NCBI RefSeq assembly: GCF_014489495.1
Contig: NZ_CP060780.1
Coordinates: 992,001 to 1,056,000, forward strand
DNA length: 64,000 nucleotides
Source: Sphingomonas daechungensis
GTDB lineage: Bacteria > Pseudomonadota > Alphaproteobacteria > Sphingomonadales > Sphingomonadaceae
Reading direction: 5' to 3'
Shown: positions 1-11,555 of the stretch, one piece after another
Layout: each line of letters opens with the position of its first letter
How positions within the stretch are numbered: the first letter of the stretch is position 1
Position numbers and translations under genes: made by a program
The notes under the pieces: model-generated
Database searches by the model: none
What the model saw: only the letters and a program-made list of their open reading frames with translations
Told to the model about the DNA's origin: nothing

Positions 1-94
1 GCCGTCGGAAAAGCGCGCACGCGAGCGTGCCGCTGCCATCCGTCGCGCCCGCAAGCTCGAGCGCAAGCGCGCCGAGCGCGAAGGTTCGCGCTAA
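1..94 (+). CDS. rpsU: 30S ribosomal protein S21, C-terminal part
   Basis: Only the last 30 residues are in the window (beginning PSEKRARER, ending AEREGSR), with TAA at 92-94. The Arg/Lys/Ala-rich helix with blocks such as RRARK and ERKR is the tail of small-subunit protein S21 in Alphaproteobacteria; S21 binds 16S rRNA and acts in translation initiation. The start lies upstream of the window. An FKBP gene follows 31 bases later on the same strand with no terminator visible between them. Confidence 0.8.
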   Translation, partial: PSEKRARERAAAIRRARKLERKRAEREGSR

Positions 95-125
95 GCCCTT
101 ACCCTCCAGAACGGGACGCAAAGAC

Positions 126-682
126 ATGTCGGTTGCCGAAGCTGCCAAGCGTCCCGAACATCGCGGACGCGCCGCGGGAATCTGGATTGCCCTGATCGTC
201 CTGGTCGCGGCCGGAATCGGCCTTGCCTGGCTCGGCGCCAGCCCGCTGCGCGGCACCACGACCGAAAGCGGCCTCAGGATCCGCACCCTGCAGGCCGGCG
301 AGGGCCCGTTCATCCAGTCGGTCGACGGCGTGATGGTCGAATATGAAGGCCGCCTTGCCGACGGCACCGTGTTCGACGACAGCGCCCGCCACGGCGGCCC
401 GCAGCCGATGATCGCTGGACAGGTCATCCCCGGCTTTGCCGAGGCGCTGACCAAGATGCAGAAGGGCGGCAAGTACAAGATCCACATCCCGGGCAAGCTC
501 GCTTACGGCGAGACCCCGCCTCCGGGCAGCCCGTTCGGCCCAACGCAGACCTCGATTTCGACGTGCACATCGTCCAGATCGTGCCCAACGCGGCGCTGAT
601 GCAGCAGCAGGGCGTTCCCGACGGCGGCCAGGCGGAACCGCATCGGCTTCCGGTGCCTGAACCCGGCCAGCCCCAGCCTTAA
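126..682 (+). CDS. FKBP-type peptidyl-prolyl cis-trans isomerase, membrane-anchored (frame break near 541)
   Basis: Proline isomerase, probably periplasmic. An N-terminal membrane anchor (IWIALIVLVAAGIGLAWL, about residues 19-36) is followed by an FKBP domain with the family's VEYEGRLADGTVFD, VIPGFAEAL and IPGKLAYGE segments. Read from ATG 126, the frame fails near 537-541, just after PFGP; adding one base restores NADLDFDVHIVQIVPN and a natural stop at 680-682. The Pro/Gln-rich tail ends there. The stop overlaps the convergent stop of the AI-2E gene (bases 679-682). The break is probably a sequence error. Confidence 0.8.
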
Positions 683-1781
683 GGCGAGCTAGCTCCGTCC
701 CCGACGACCTCGGGGCTCAATCCATCCTTCTCCGCATTTTCGTGGCTGAGATCCATCAGCGTCACCTTGATCGCTGCCAGGATCGGATCGGCGAACAGGA
801 TCCCGAGAATTCCGAACAGCGCGCCCATCAGGAGCTGCATGGCGAGCACGATCGCCGGCGCGAGATCGACCGTGCGCCGCGCGATGTATGGAATGATCAA
901 GTAACCGTCGATGTTCTGCACCGCGAAGTAGATGATGATCGCCGCGAAGCCCTGGTGCGGGCCGGCGCTGAATCCGACCGCGACCATCAGGATGCCCGAG
1001 GTGATTGCACCGATGTTCGGGATGAAGGCGAGGATGCCGGTAATCAGGCCCAGCAGAGCCGCCATCGGCACGCCGACCAGCCACAGCAGCACGCCAGTGA
1101 AGAAGCCTTCGAAGACCATCCCCAGCAGGCGGCCCAGCAGCAGGCGGCGCAGCGTGTACCCGACATGGTTGGCGATTCGGTAGAATTGCTCGCGGTGGCG
1201 GACCGGCAGCATCCAGGCGATGCCCCGGTCGTAAAGGCGCGGCTCAATCGCCAGGAAGATACCGATCACGAGCATCAGGATGACGCTGGTGACGGCGCCG
1301 ATCGCGCTTCCGACAACGCTGGTCAGGCGGCCGACCGAGCCCAATAGCTGGGAGCCGAGGTTCGTCGGCGGTCCCTTTGGAATCAGGCCGAGCGACGACA
1401 CCGTCTCCATCAGCTTGTCGAACTGGGCGGTGACCACGATCCGCAGCGCCTCGAACTGGGCGGCGATGGTGGTGCCGGCGAACCAGCCCACCCAGGCAAC
1501 GAAGCCGAATCCGAGCAGGAGGGTCAGCAGAAGCCGGAAACCGCGGCGAATCGGCAGGAACCGGCCGAGCAGCCGGGCGCCGCCGTCGAGGAAGACGGCA
1601 AAGATCATTCCGCCGATGATCAGCAGCAGCGGCTGGGCGAGGACGATGACGCCCGCGACCAGCAAGGCGAGCCCGAACCAGACGGACGCGCGCTTGAATT
1701 CACGGGCGACCAGGGGTCGCGAAGCTCGACAGGTCCAGGGCGCTCGACGTGAGGTTCGACGGTCGGCGGCCCTGAACTCAT
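679..1781 (-). CDS. AI-2E family transporter-like membrane protein (frame break near 1714)
   Basis: Polytopic membrane protein of the AI-2E/PerM family, whose members include exporters and Na+/H+ antiporters; the substrate cannot be told from sequence. Hydrophobic segments run throughout, including VWFGLALLVAGVIVLAQPL near the N terminus and the family region IPNIGAITSGILMVAVGF. The most sensible start is ATG 1781-1779, three bases after the lepB stop, giving MSSGPPTVEPHVERPG. That frame meets the membrane domain only if one base is restored in the C-run at 1713-1716, giving RDPLVAREFKRAS. Likely translated with lepB. Confidence 0.75.
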
Positions 1782-1784
1782 CGG

Positions 1785-2660
1785 CTACTCCTTTTGTGCC
1801 CGAAGAGACGTCCCTGCACGGCCCGAGCGAAGCGCTTCGAACCAGCTCAGCGGGTTCAGCAGCTGCGACGTGCCGTCGAGCGAGAAGGTGATGAACTCCG
1901 CCCGGCCGCCGATATTTTCCCACGGCACGGGGCCGCCGAGGCCCTGCTGCTCATGGGTGAAGCGGCTGTCGGCGCTGCGGTCGCGGTCGTCGCCCATCAG
2001 GAACAGGTGGTTGGCGGGAACCTTGACCGGCGGGCGGTCGTCGCCGGCCGAACCCGGGCCGAGGTCGATGGTGTCGTAGGTGACGCCGTTGGGAAGCGTC
2101 TCGCGAACGATCGGAAGCCGGCAATAGGCTTTCCCGTCCTCGCCGATCGTCTGGAAACCGGAAAATTCCATGCCGCAGGGAACGTTGGCGTCGACGGGCA
2201 CCATCACCGGCGGACGCGGGACCGACTTCACCGGCTTGCCGTTGATGATCAGGCGCCCGCCGCGGACCTCGATGGTGTCGCCGGGAAGGCCGATAACGCG
2301 CTTGATCCAGTCGTCGCTTCCGCCCGGCGGGGTGACAATAACGATATCGCCGCGCTCCGGCATCCGGCCCATCACGCGCCCGCTCCAGTGCGGGAAGACG
2401 TGAAAGCTCGGGGAAACCCACGACCAGCCGTACGGATATTTGCTCACCACCAGCCGATCGCCCTTGAGCAGGATCGGCATCATCGATTCGGACGGGATGT
2501 AGAAGGGCTTGGCGATGAAGCTGTGGAACAGCAGCACCGCGACGAGGACCCAGAACAGGCCCTTGATCTCACGCCACAGCGCGGCGCCCTTGCTTTCCTC
2601 GGCGACCGGAGCGGGAGCAGGTGATGGCTCGGCGCTCGATTCGGGGACGGTGTCGGTCAA
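1785..2660 (-). CDS. lepB: Signal peptidase I
   Basis: Inner-membrane serine protease that removes signal peptides from exported proteins. 291 aa: an Ala/Pro/Glu-rich cytoplasmic N terminus, one membrane segment (LFWVLVAVLLFHSFI, about 35-49), then the Ser box PSESMMP with nucleophile Ser59 and the Lys box DWIKRVIGLPGDT with general base Lys120. Box E reads GDDRDRSADSR, a variant of the usual GDN-x-x-S-x-DSR. The start is TTG 2660-2658, directly abutting the acpS stop (TGA then TTG), so translational coupling is likely. Confidence 0.93.
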   Translation of the reverse strand: MTDTVPESSAEPSPAPAPVAEESKGAALWREIKGLFWVLVAVLLFHSFIAKPFYIPSESMMPILLKGDRLVVSKYPYGWSWVSPSFHVFPHWSGRVMGRMPERGDIVIVTPPGGSDDWIKRVIGLPGDTIEVRGGRLIINGKPVKSVPRPPVMVPVDANVPCGMEFSGFQTIGEDGKAYCRLPIVRETLPNGVTYDTIDLGPGSAGDDRPPVKVPANHLFLMGDDRDRSADSRFTHEQQGLGGPVPWENIGGRAEFITFSLDGTSQLLNPLSWFEALRSGRAGTSLRAQKE

Positions 2661-3068
2661 TCAGGGCTCCAGCTTGCGGGCTTGCAGGATGACAAATGCC
2701 TGAGCCCAGGGAAAATCGTCGGTCATCGTCAGATGTATGTCGATGGCGTGGCCTTCCGGCGCAAGGGCGTCAAGCCGCGCCCTGGCACCGCCGGTGAGGC
2801 GGAGGGTCGGAGCGCCCGACGGCGCGTTCACCACGCCGATGTCCTTCATGTAGACGCCGCGCTTGAAGCCGGTGCCGACGGCCTTGGAGAACGCCTCCTT
2901 GGCGGCGAAGCGCTTGGCGAGCGTTCCGGCGCGCGTGTGCGGGCGAGATGCGGCCTTGGCTTTTTCGACATCGGTGAAAACGCGGTTGAGGAAGCGGTCG
3001 CCGAAGCGTGCCAGCGAATTCTCGATGCGCTCAATGTTGCAGAGGTCGGAGCCGATGCCGATGATCAT
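2661..3068 (-). CDS. acpS: Holo-[acyl-carrier-protein] synthase
   Basis: Transfers 4'-phosphopantetheine from CoA to apo-acyl carrier protein. 135 aa, a normal AcpS length. The N-terminal [14 protein letters not shown] supplies the Mg-binding Asp8, and [16 protein letters not shown] carries the second acidic ligand (Glu58) with the conserved Lys residues. It sits in a same-strand cluster with pdxJ and lepB, as in many Alphaproteobacteria. ATG start at 3068-3066. Confidence 0.93.
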   Translation of the reverse strand: MIIGIGSDLCNIERIENSLARFGDRFLNRVFTDVEKAKAASRPHTRAGTLAKRFAAKEAFSKAVGTGFKRGVYMKDIGVVNAPSGAPTLRLTGGARARLDALAPEGHAIDIHLTMTDDFPWAQAFVILQARKLEP

Positions 3069-3072
3069 GCGC

Positions 3073-3360
3073 TCAAACCAATCCGGCCAGCGTCGCGAGA
3101 AGGATCGCCAGCGGGATAGGGATAAGCGCGAATACCTGCGCGAGACCTCGCTGTCCCCGCCGGGAAGCGCCGGCGGAAGCGATCGATCCCGCGACGACCA
3201 GCGCCAGCGGCGCGGCCAGCGCGACCATGTCTGCGAACGAGGGTGTCCGACCGAAGGTCATCGATGACGTATGGCTCCATCCCAGCGCGAGGAACAGGAG
3301 CGCCAGGACGAATTGCACGCCGAGCACGACTTTCAGTCCAGCCGACAATCCGCTCAGCAT
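3073..3360 (-). CDS. Small membrane protein, function unknown
   Basis: 95 aa with three hydrophobic segments ([60 protein letters not shown]) separated by short Arg/Ser-rich loops. I recognise no family. It fills the space between pdxJ and acpS with 4 and 9 base gaps and the same strand, which argues that it is real and co-transcribed. Confidence 0.6.
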   Translation of the reverse strand: MLSGLSAGLKVVLGVQFVLALLFLALGWSHTSSMTFGRTPSFADMVALAAPLALVVAGSIASAGASRRGQRGLAQVFALIPIPLAILLATLAGLV

Positions 3361-3369
3361 CGCGGCATC

Positions 3370-4113
3370 CTAGCGCGCGCTGTCCATCAGCTCGCGCATG
3401 CGGCGGACGCTGGCATCCAGGCCGGTGAAGATCGCCTCCCCGATGAGGAAGTGGCCGATATTGAGCTCGGCGATCTGCGGGATGGCCGCAATGGGCACGA
3501 CATTGTCGAAGGTGAGGCCGTGGCCTGCGTGCGGCTCGATCCCGTTCTTGACCGCAAGCGCCGCGCAGTCGGCAATCCGCTTGAGCTCGGCGGCGCGTTC
3601 CTCCCCCTCGACGTGCGCGTAGCGGCCGGTGTGAAACTCGACGACCGGCGCGCCGAGACGGACGGCGGCGGCGACCTGCTCCTCGGATGGCTCGATGAAC
3701 AGGCTGACGCGGATGTTCGCGGCGCTTAAGCTTTCCACGAAATAAGCGAGGTGTTCGTTCTGGCCGGCGGCATCGAGGCCGCCCTCCGTCGTTCGCTCCT
3801 CGCGCTTTTCGGGCACGATGCACGCCGCGTGCGGGCGATGGCGGAGCGCGATGCCGAGCATCTCCTCGGTCGCCGCCATCTCCAGGTTCAGCGGCAAGGC
3901 GATCTCGGCCATCAGCCGCTCGATGTCATTGTCGGTGATGTGACGGCGGTCTTCGCGCAGGTGGGCCGTGATGCCGTCTGCATCAGCATCAGCGGCGAGG
4001 ATCGCCGCCCGGACCGGGTCGGGATGATCGCCGCCGCGCGCGTTCCGGATGGTCGCGACGTGATCGATGTTGACGCCCAGCCTGAGCGAATTGGAGCGCA
4101 GCTCGCCCGTCAC
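3370..4113 (-). CDS. pdxJ: Pyridoxine 5'-phosphate synthase
   Basis: Condenses 1-deoxy-xylulose 5-phosphate with 3-amino-2-oxopropyl phosphate in the DXP-dependent vitamin B6 pathway. 247 aa from GTG 4113. Family signatures: [17 protein letters not shown] near the N terminus, [14 protein letters not shown], and [17 protein letters not shown] near the C terminus. The chosen GTG overlaps the TGA of pyrE (GTGA), typical of coupled genes. An upstream in-frame extension exists but runs through pyrE. Confidence 0.92.
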   Translation of the reverse strand: MTGELRSNSLRLGVNIDHVATIRNARGGDHPDPVRAAILAADADADGITAHLREDRRHITDNDIERLMAEIALPLNLEMAATEEMLGIALRHRPHAACIVPEKREERTTEGGLDAAGQNEHLAYFVESLSAANIRVSLFIEPSEEQVAAAVRLGAPVVEFHTGRYAHVEGEERAAELKRIADCAALAVKNGIEPHAGHGLTFDNVVPIAAIPQIAELNIGHFLIGEAIFTGLDASVRRMRELMDSAR

Positions 4114-4693
4114 GCCGCCGCGCGGCTCCCGGGCTTGATCGCGGTATGGCCTCAAGCTCCGGTGGAAGAGAGTCGGCCTCATACGTCGGAACGTCGATGC
4201 GGATCAGCGAGGTGTAGGGCACGCCGAGATCGACGCCGCCGCCCGACCGGTCGACAATCGACGCAGCAGCGATCACTTCGCCGCCAGCCTCTCCGATCGC
4301 CCTGATCGCTTCACGGGACGACAGGCCGGTGGTGACGACATCCTCGACCATCAGCACCTTGGCCCCCGGATCGATCCGGAAGCCACGGCGCAGCTCGAAG
4401 CTGCCTTCGGGCCGCTCGACGAACACTGCGGGCTTGCCCAGCGCGCGTCCCATTTCATGGCCGATGATCACTCCGCCCATGGCCGGCGAGACGACGATGT
4501 CGATAGCGTCGCGGGTCGCTTGGGGAAGGCGGTCGGCCAGCGCCACGGCGATCCGCTCGGCCCGCGCCGGGTCCATCAGCAGGCGGGCGCATTGCAGATA
4601 ACGCGGGCTCCGAAGCCCGGAGGACAGGATGAAATGCCCTTCGAGCAGCGCGTCGGCCGCCCTGAATTCCGCAAGGACTTCGTCTTCGGTCAT
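4110..4693 (-). CDS. pyrE: Orotate phosphoribosyltransferase (frame break near 4142)
   Basis: Makes orotidine 5'-phosphate from orotate and PRPP in pyrimidine synthesis. ATG 4693, beginning [10 protein letters not shown]. The PRPP-binding motif [14 protein letters not shown] is clear, as are [16 protein letters not shown] and [18 protein letters not shown]. After [12 protein letters not shown] the frame breaks; restoring one base near 4142 gives AIKPGSRAA and a TGA overlapping the pdxJ GTG. The repaired protein is about 194 aa. The gene is normally required for prototrophy, so a sequence error is more likely than loss. Confidence 0.88.
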
Positions 4694-4862
4694 GAATGCT
4701 CCGCCGTTCGGACCGAGCGCGTGAATAGGCTTCGCACGCAACAGCTTCAACACCATTGGATGAGGCGCTTGAGAGAGCGAAAAGCCGTGCCTATAAGGCC
4801 GCTGATTCAAGGGGCCCGGTCGCGGTGCTCTTAGTCCCCAACCCAAGTTCACCGGGGTGAAA

Positions 4863-5945
4863 ATGAAACTGATTGCATGGGCGATTGCCCTGGCAGCCGC
4901 CGGACTAACACCTGCAGCGGCCCAAAGCCCGCAAGCGGCCCAGCCGCAGGCCGCAACCGCTGCGGAAGCGGCGGCCCAGCCGACCGTTGCGAATGCGCCT
5001 GGCGGCTCGACGGCCCCCGCCAATCCCGAGGCTGTGGCGATGACCGCGACGGGCCCGGGCCATGCGGCCCCGACCGAGGTCGGCGTTCCGCGGAAATCCG
5101 GCATCGGCATCCAGGAGCAGGTGACCGACATCGGCCACTATGCCGCGAACTTTCACAACAACTGGCTGCTGCTTCTTTGCGTGGTGATCAGCCTCTTTGT
5201 CCTTGGCCTGCTCTGTCTCGCCCTGGTGAAGTTCCGCCGTGGCGCGAACCCGACCCCCTCGCGCACCTCGCACAACACCGTGCTCGAGGTGGTATGGACG
5301 CTGGTTCCCGTCCTCATCCTCGTCGCCATCGCCATCCCGTCGATGCGTCTTCTCAGCAAGCAATACAACCCGCCGCCCGCCGACCTCACCGTGAAGGTCG
5401 TCGGCAACCAGTGGTTCTGGACCTATTCCTATCCGGACAACGGCGGGTTCGAGATCGTTTCGAACCAGTTGAAGGAGCAGAAGGACGTCAAGCCGGGCGA
5501 CCGCTATCGCACCGACAAGGACGGTCCGCCGATGCTCGCGGTCGATGAGCGGATGGTCATTCCGGCCGGCAAGGTCGTGAAGTTCCTGGTCACCTCGAAC
5601 GACGTGATCCACGCCTTCTGGGTCCCGGCCTTCTGGAGCAAGATCGACGCCAACCCCGGCCAGGTGAACCAGATGTGGGTCAAGGTCGATCGTCCGGGCG
5701 TCTATTTCGGCCAGTGCACCGAGCTGTGCGGCGCGCGTCACGGCTACATGCCGACCGCGGTCGAAGTGGTTCCGCCGGAACAGTTCGCCGCCTGGGTCGC
5801 TTCCAAGGGCGGCACCATGCCCGGCGCGAAGCCGGCCGCAGCGCCCGCCGCCGCTCCGGCGGCGACGCCGGCCGCGGCCTCCGCCGAAGCGCAACCGGCT
5901 GCGCCGCAGCCCGCCACCAACCAGGCCGCGACGGCCCAGAATTAA
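4863..5945 (+). CDS. ctaC: Cytochrome c oxidase subunit II
   Basis: Carries the CuA site that accepts electrons from cytochrome c in the aa3 terminal oxidase. Signal peptide ([20 protein letters not shown]), then an unusually long Ala/Gln/Pro-rich linker, two membrane helices ([20 protein letters not shown] and [18 protein letters not shown]), and a cupredoxin domain with [11 protein letters not shown] and [12 protein letters not shown], which hold the CuA Cys, His and Met ligands. The C-terminal tail is Ala/Pro/Gln-rich. ATG 4863 is preferred; an in-frame GTG lies at 4857. ctaD follows 18 bases later. Confidence 0.93.
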   Translation: MKLIAWAIALAAAGLTPAAAQSPQAAQPQAATAAEAAAQPTVANAPGGSTAPANPEAVAMTATGPGHAAPTEVGVPRKSGIGIQEQVTDIGHYAANFHNNWLLLLCVVISLFVLGLLCLALVKFRRGANPTPSRTSHNTVLEVVWTLVPVLILVAIAIPSMRLLSKQYNPPPADLTVKVVGNQWFWTYSYPDNGGFEIVSNQLKEQKDVKPGDRYRTDKDGPPMLAVDERMVIPAGKVVKFLVTSNDVIHAFWVPAFWSKIDANPGQVNQMWVKVDRPGVYFGQCTELCGARHGYMPTAVEVVPPEQFAAWVASKGGTMPGAKPAAAPAAAPAATPAAASAEAQPAAPQPATNQAATAQN

Positions 5946-7628
<1,683 letters not shown>

Positions 7629-7650
7629 GCGGATCGAGCCGGAAAAGAGA

Positions 7651-7681
7651 AAGGCCCCGGGAGACCGGGGCCTTTTGCTTT
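7651..7681 (+). terminator. Intrinsic terminator of ctaC-ctaD
   Basis: AAGGCCCCGG / CCGGGGCCTT form a strong GC stem with a short GAGA-type loop, followed by TTTTGCTTTT. It lies 22 bases after the ctaD stop. Confidence 0.85.
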
Positions 7682-7749
7682 TACGAACCCAAAGCAGACA
7701 TTAAGCCTTGTTTAGAGTGCCGAAACTATCCAGCGGTAGCGTTCTTGGT

Positions 7750-8192
7750 ATGAAGCGTCCCATTCTCATCGTAAGCGCATTAGTTGCTCTCGGGGCTGCG
7801 GTCATTCACCTCGCTGTGCCACCAATGATGCCCAAGGTCTTGTTCAGGCGCTCAAACCGAGAGAGCAGTACAGGTCGATGCTCACGATGGCCGTTGAACG
7901 GACGCAAACGGTTAGCATGGCAGCGGCACGGGATGGCTCCAGAGGGCGAGAAAAGCTTGCGCAGGCCATTGATGGGGCCGTTGAACGGCACGGGACGCAG
8001 TGGGAGCAAAACCTCGTTGCAAGCTGGCAAACGTTAAGCGCCGCAGAAATACAACAAGTATGCACTGCATTGGAAGAACGTGACCAAGACACCTTCATGC
8101 GGTTCGCAGAACGAGTCGGCCCTGAGGTGAAATCGCGGAACGAACCGGTAATGCAACGTGCGGCAGTCGAGGTTCTAGACGCCGTTTGGTGA
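7750..8192 (+). CDS. Hypothetical protein with N-terminal signal or anchor (frame break near 7825)
   Basis: I do not recognise the family. ATG 7750 gives MKRPILIVSALVALGAAVIHLAVPP, a hydrophobic export or anchor signal. The continuation in another frame reads DAQGLVQALKP and then a helical, charged domain (MAVERTQTVSMAAARDGS, REKLAQAIDGAVERHGTQW) ending at TGA 8190-8192. One missing base near 7825 joins them into about 147 aa. No clear operon partner. Confidence 0.5.
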
Positions 8193-8203
8193 GCGCGTGG
8201 TCG

Positions 8204-8235
8204 AATGTCCGCTTTCCACCTATTCCTGCCGCTAG
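8204..8235 (+). repeat. Copy of the ~33-bp palindromic repeat family (outside the island)
   Basis: Reads AATGTCCGCTTTCCACC then TATTCCTGCCGCTAG. It matches the repeats at 20.8-25.9 kb, with a degenerate right arm. It shows the family is not confined to the integrative element. Confidence 0.75.
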
Positions 8236-8308
8236 ACCAGCGCAGCCATCGCCTGAACTAGGGAATTTCCCGAATGGAATTGCGCCCGTCAGCAAGGTTG
8301 ATGGCTGG

Positions 8309-9297
8309 ATGAGATTCTTCCGTACTGCCGCCATCGCTGTCGCCGCGTCGTGCCTCGCCCTTCCCGCGTCCGCGCAGCAGGTTGCACGGCAGGATCGGCC
8401 GATCCTGGAAGTCGCTGCGCAGCTGAAGAACGGCGAATATGTCTGGGCGCCGGAGCTGAGCCCGTCCGGGGCATGCTGCTAGTGGTCAACCTCGCTTCCC
8501 AACGCGCGATCCTGTTCCGCAACGGCGTGCCGATCGCGGCGTCGACGGTCTCCAGTGGAAAACCGGGCTACGAAACTCCGCTCGGCGTCTTCACCATCCT
8601 GCAGAAGATCAAGACGCACTTTTCTTCGACCTACAACAATGCGCCGATGCCCAACATGCAGCGGCTGACCTGGAAGGGCATTGCGCTGCATGCCGGGAAT
8701 TTGCCCGGCTATCCGGCCTCGCATGGCTGCATTCGCCTTCCGGCTGGGTTTTCGGCTTTGCTGTTCGGGGCGACCGAACTCGGAATGACCGTGGTGATCA
8801 CGAGTGTGCCGACCGCTCCGACGGGATCGGACGCTCCCTCTCTCGCGTCGACCGCTGCGCCCGGACCCGACATTCCCATCGCGAGGGCGCCCTACGAATG
8901 GCACCCGGAGCGGTCGCCGGCCCATGACGACAGCATCGTCTCGGTCGTGGTCAGCATTGCCGATGGACGGGCGGTAGTGCTGCGCAACGGCATCGAGATC
9001 GGATCCGCCCCGGTGCGGGTGACCGGCGAGACGCGGCCGATGGCCTACGTCATGCGCTCGTGGGACGAGAGCGGTCAGAAATGGCTGAAGGTTCAGTTCG
9101 GCGGCGAGGGCGAGGGGATGGAGGTCGTCCCCGGCGAGGGCAAACGGTTTGAGACGCCGGTCATGTTCCGCCACGACGTGATGTCCGTACTCAAACCCGG
9201 AAGCGTGATCATCGTTACCCCGGCCTCCCTGCAGTCCGGGAGCACCGGGCGCGAGCAGACCATCATCGAGGAAGAAGAGGCGAAGCCGGCTAGTTAG
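8309..9297 (+). CDS. L,D-transpeptidase (YkuD family), exported (frame break near 8470)
   Basis: Murein cross-linking or anchoring enzyme of the Cys-active YkuD family. ATG 8309 gives a signal peptide (MRFFRTAAIAVAASCLALPA, cleaved after ASA) and RPILEVAAQLKNGEYVW. The frame then breaks near 8468-8474 and continues as MLLVVNLASQRAILFRNG. The catalytic motif is HAGNLPGYPASHGCIRLP, with His and Cys in SHGCIR. A second part (about 210-300) holds a degenerate repeat with a similar AVVLRNGIEIGSAPV strand. The stop overlaps the convergent cyclophilin stop. Confidence 0.82.
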
Positions 9298-9874
9298 CCA
9301 GCCGCGATGCCTTGGTGATCTTCACAACGGGCTCGAGCATCTGGCCCTTCATCACCCCTTCGCCCTTGGTCGGCGAGGTCGGCGCGGCCTGGATGGCCTT
9401 CACCACGTCCATGCCTTCGACCACATGGCCGAACGCCGCGAAGCTTGCGTCGAACGAGGGGATGTCGCTGAGCAGGATGAAGAAGTCCGCCTTGGCGGTG
9501 CCGGGGAGAAGGCAGCCATCGAAACCGTGCCGGTGACGTGCTTAATGCCGGTCTTGCTGACCGGTTCGTGCGCGATCGCGGGTAGAGCTTGCGGGCGTCG
9601 GTGGTGATCCCGCCCTGGACGATGCCGCCACCGTCGGTGAACTTCATCGACCGGTAGAAGCTCTCACCGTTGAAACGCCCGGCATCGACGTAACGGAGGA
9701 AGTTGTCGGTGGTGACCGGTGCATGGCCGCGGTCGAGCGCGAGGACGATGCGTCCGGCGCTGGTGTCGAGGGCGACCTTGACGATGTCGGTAGCGGCGGA
9801 GGGGACGCGGGCGCCTGGGCGGCGGCCGGGGCGACGAGCAACAGGCTCAATGCAAAGGCGAATCGGGTCAGCAT
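9290..9874 (-). CDS. Cyclophilin-type peptidyl-prolyl isomerase, exported (three frame breaks)
   Basis: Proline isomerase. MLTRFAFALSLLLVAPAAAQ is a signal peptide. After repair the chain reads VALDTSAGRIVLALDRGHAP, NFLRYVDAGRFNGESFYR, FTDGGGIVQGG, IAHEPVSKTGIKHVTGTVSM, ADFFILLSDIPSFDASFAAF and GHVVEGMDVVKAI, which is cyclophilin throughout. Breaks fall near 9795, 9578 and 9510; each is mended by one added base. The last in-frame stop is TAG 9292-9290. Three breaks in under 600 bases make this the worst stretch of the window, so decay cannot be excluded. Confidence 0.75.
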
Positions 9875-9944
9875 GGTCCTAGGGTAGCGGGCCGCGCAGA
9901 GGGTTCCAGTCCACGCGTTCCCTCATTATAGCCCCAGCCGAGTC

Positions 9945-10850
9945 ATGACCCCCACCATTGCGCAACCTGCCCTGCCCGCCGACTGGCGCGATCTCGTCGC
10001 GCTGACCAAGCCGCGCGTGATGAGCCTGGTGGTGTTCACCGGGCTGTGCGGCTTGCTGGCAGCGCCGGAGATGCTTCCACCGGTGCTCGGCTTCACCGCG
10101 ATCCTGTGCATCGCCCTCGGCGCCGGAGCGGCCGGGGCGCTCAACCAATGGTATGAGGCAGATCTCGACGCGAAGATGCGGCGGACCGCCAATCGCCCGC
10201 TTCCGGCGCAGCGGATGGACCGGCAGACGGCGCTTCACTTCGGTGTCGGGCTGTCGGCTTTCTCGGTCGTCCTGATGGACCTTGCGACCAATCATTTGGC
10301 GGCGCTGCTGCTAGCGATTTCGATTCTCTTCTATGTCCTGGTCTATACCGTCTGGCTGAAGCGGCGAACGGCGCAGAACATCGTCATCGGCGGAGCCGCC
10401 GGCGCCTTTCCGCCGCTGATCGGCTGGGTTGCCGCGACCGGGCAGATCGACCTGCTGCCCGCTCTGCTGTTCGCGATCATCTTCTTGTGGACGCCGCCGC
10501 ACTTCTGGGCGTTGTCGCTGTTCGTCCGTTCCGATTACGCAGCTGCGAACGTGCCGATGCTACCGGTCGTAGCGGGCATTCAGAACACGCGCCTGCAGAT
10601 CCTGCTCTACAGCCTGACCGTGGCAGGCGCCGCTGTCGCGCCCTGGGCGCTTGGCCTGACAGGCACGCTCTACGGCGTCGCCGCCGTCGTGCTCAGCGCG
10701 GTCTTCCTCGTGCTGGCGGTCGCAGTGTTCGCGAACAAGGCGGATACGCCGGCAGGCATGAAGCCAGAGCGCCGGCTGTTCGCTTATTCGATCCTCTATC
10801 TCTTCGCCTTGTTCACCGCCGTGGTGGTGGACCGCTGGGTGGCTGCATGA
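9945..10850 (+). CDS. ctaB: Protoheme IX farnesyltransferase (heme o synthase)
   Basis: UbiA-family membrane enzyme that farnesylates heme b to heme o for the aa3 oxidase. 301 aa. The prenyl-diphosphate site is NQWYEADLD with [12 protein letters not shown]. Further family segments are [27 protein letters not shown] and the second Asp-rich loop near [12 protein letters not shown]. About nine membrane helices. First gene of the oxidase assembly operon; its TGA overlaps the next ATG (ATGA). Confidence 0.93.
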   Translation: MTPTIAQPALPADWRDLVALTKPRVMSLVVFTGLCGLLAAPEMLPPVLGFTAILCIALGAGAAGALNQWYEADLDAKMRRTANRPLPAQRMDRQTALHFGVGLSAFSVVLMDLATNHLAALLLAISILFYVLVYTVWLKRRTAQNIVIGGAAGAFPPLIGWVAATGQIDLLPALLFAIIFLWTPPHFWALSLFVRSDYAAANVPMLPVVAGIQNTRLQILLYSLTVAGAAVAPWALGLTGTLYGVAAVVLSAVFLVLAVAVFANKADTPAGMKPERRLFAYSILYLFALFTAVVVDRWVAA

Positions 10851-10978
10851 ACCCGCATCCCGAAGACGAACTGCTCCGTCGCCAGCGCGAGCGGGCTCGG
10901 CTCATGGCCTGGCTGCTGGGCGCCTTCGTCATCCTGCTGTTCCTGATCACCGTGGCCAAGATCGGCCTGAACAAGTGA
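10847..10978 (+). CDS. Small single-span membrane protein of the oxidase assembly operon
   Basis: 43 aa: a charged N terminus ([18 protein letters not shown]) and one membrane helix ([20 protein letters not shown]). Position between ctaB and ctaG, with ATGA and GTGA overlaps on both sides, matches the small CoxF-like proteins of alphaproteobacterial cta operons. The function of those is poorly defined, and the sequence itself offers no catalytic motif. Confidence 0.75.
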   Translation: MNPHPEDELLRRQRERARLMAWLLGAFVILLFLITVAKIGLNK

Positions 10979-11519
10979 CGGCCGTCGCTAGCAAGAACGG
11001 GCGCACGGCTGCGATCATGGCCTTCGCCGCGCTGGCGATGCTCGCGCTCGCCTTCGCATCGGTGCCGCTCTACCGCGCCTTCTGCCAGCTGACCGGCTTT
11101 GACGGGACCCCGCTCCGTGCCGAAAAGGCGCCGGGAGCGGTGGCCGGCCAGATTGGCGTCCGCTTCGATGCCAATATCAACCAGGACCTGCCGTGGAAGT
11201 TCGAACCGGTGCAGGAGACGGTGCGCGTCGCCCCGGGGCGCGGACGCAGATCCTCTATCGCGCCACCAACCTGACCGCGCGGACGACGACGGGCCAAGCG
11301 GTGTTCAACGTCACGCCGGAAATTGCGGGGCCTTATTTCTCCAAGATCGAATGCTTCTGCTTCTCCGAACAAACGCTGAAGCCCGGCCAGTCGGTCGACA
11401 TGCCGGTCGTCTTCTTCGTCGATCCGAAGATCCTCGACGACCCCGACACCAGGAACATCGACGAGATCACGCTCAGCTACACATTTTACCCGGTGGAAAA
11501 GCCGGAAACGTCCCGCTAG
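10975..11519 (+). CDS. ctaG: Cytochrome c oxidase assembly protein CtaG/Cox11 (frame break near 11237)
   Basis: Copper chaperone that delivers CuB to subunit I. GTG 10975 overlaps the previous stop. An N-terminal membrane anchor ([20 protein letters not shown]) is followed by [14 protein letters not shown]. The beta-sandwich then carries the copper site [11 protein letters not shown] with its paired Cys residues. One base is missing near 11237, where [15 protein letters not shown] is expected. It ends VEKPETSR. Confidence 0.88.
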
Positions 11520-11555
11520 AGCCGCAAGCAAAGAACACGAGGGGAAGCCCGCGCA

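Noticed and set aside
9290..9874. Calling the cyclophilin a genuine pseudogene
   Set aside because: Three breaks occur, but all intervening sequence is fully conserved and essential genes in the window show the same kind of breaks.
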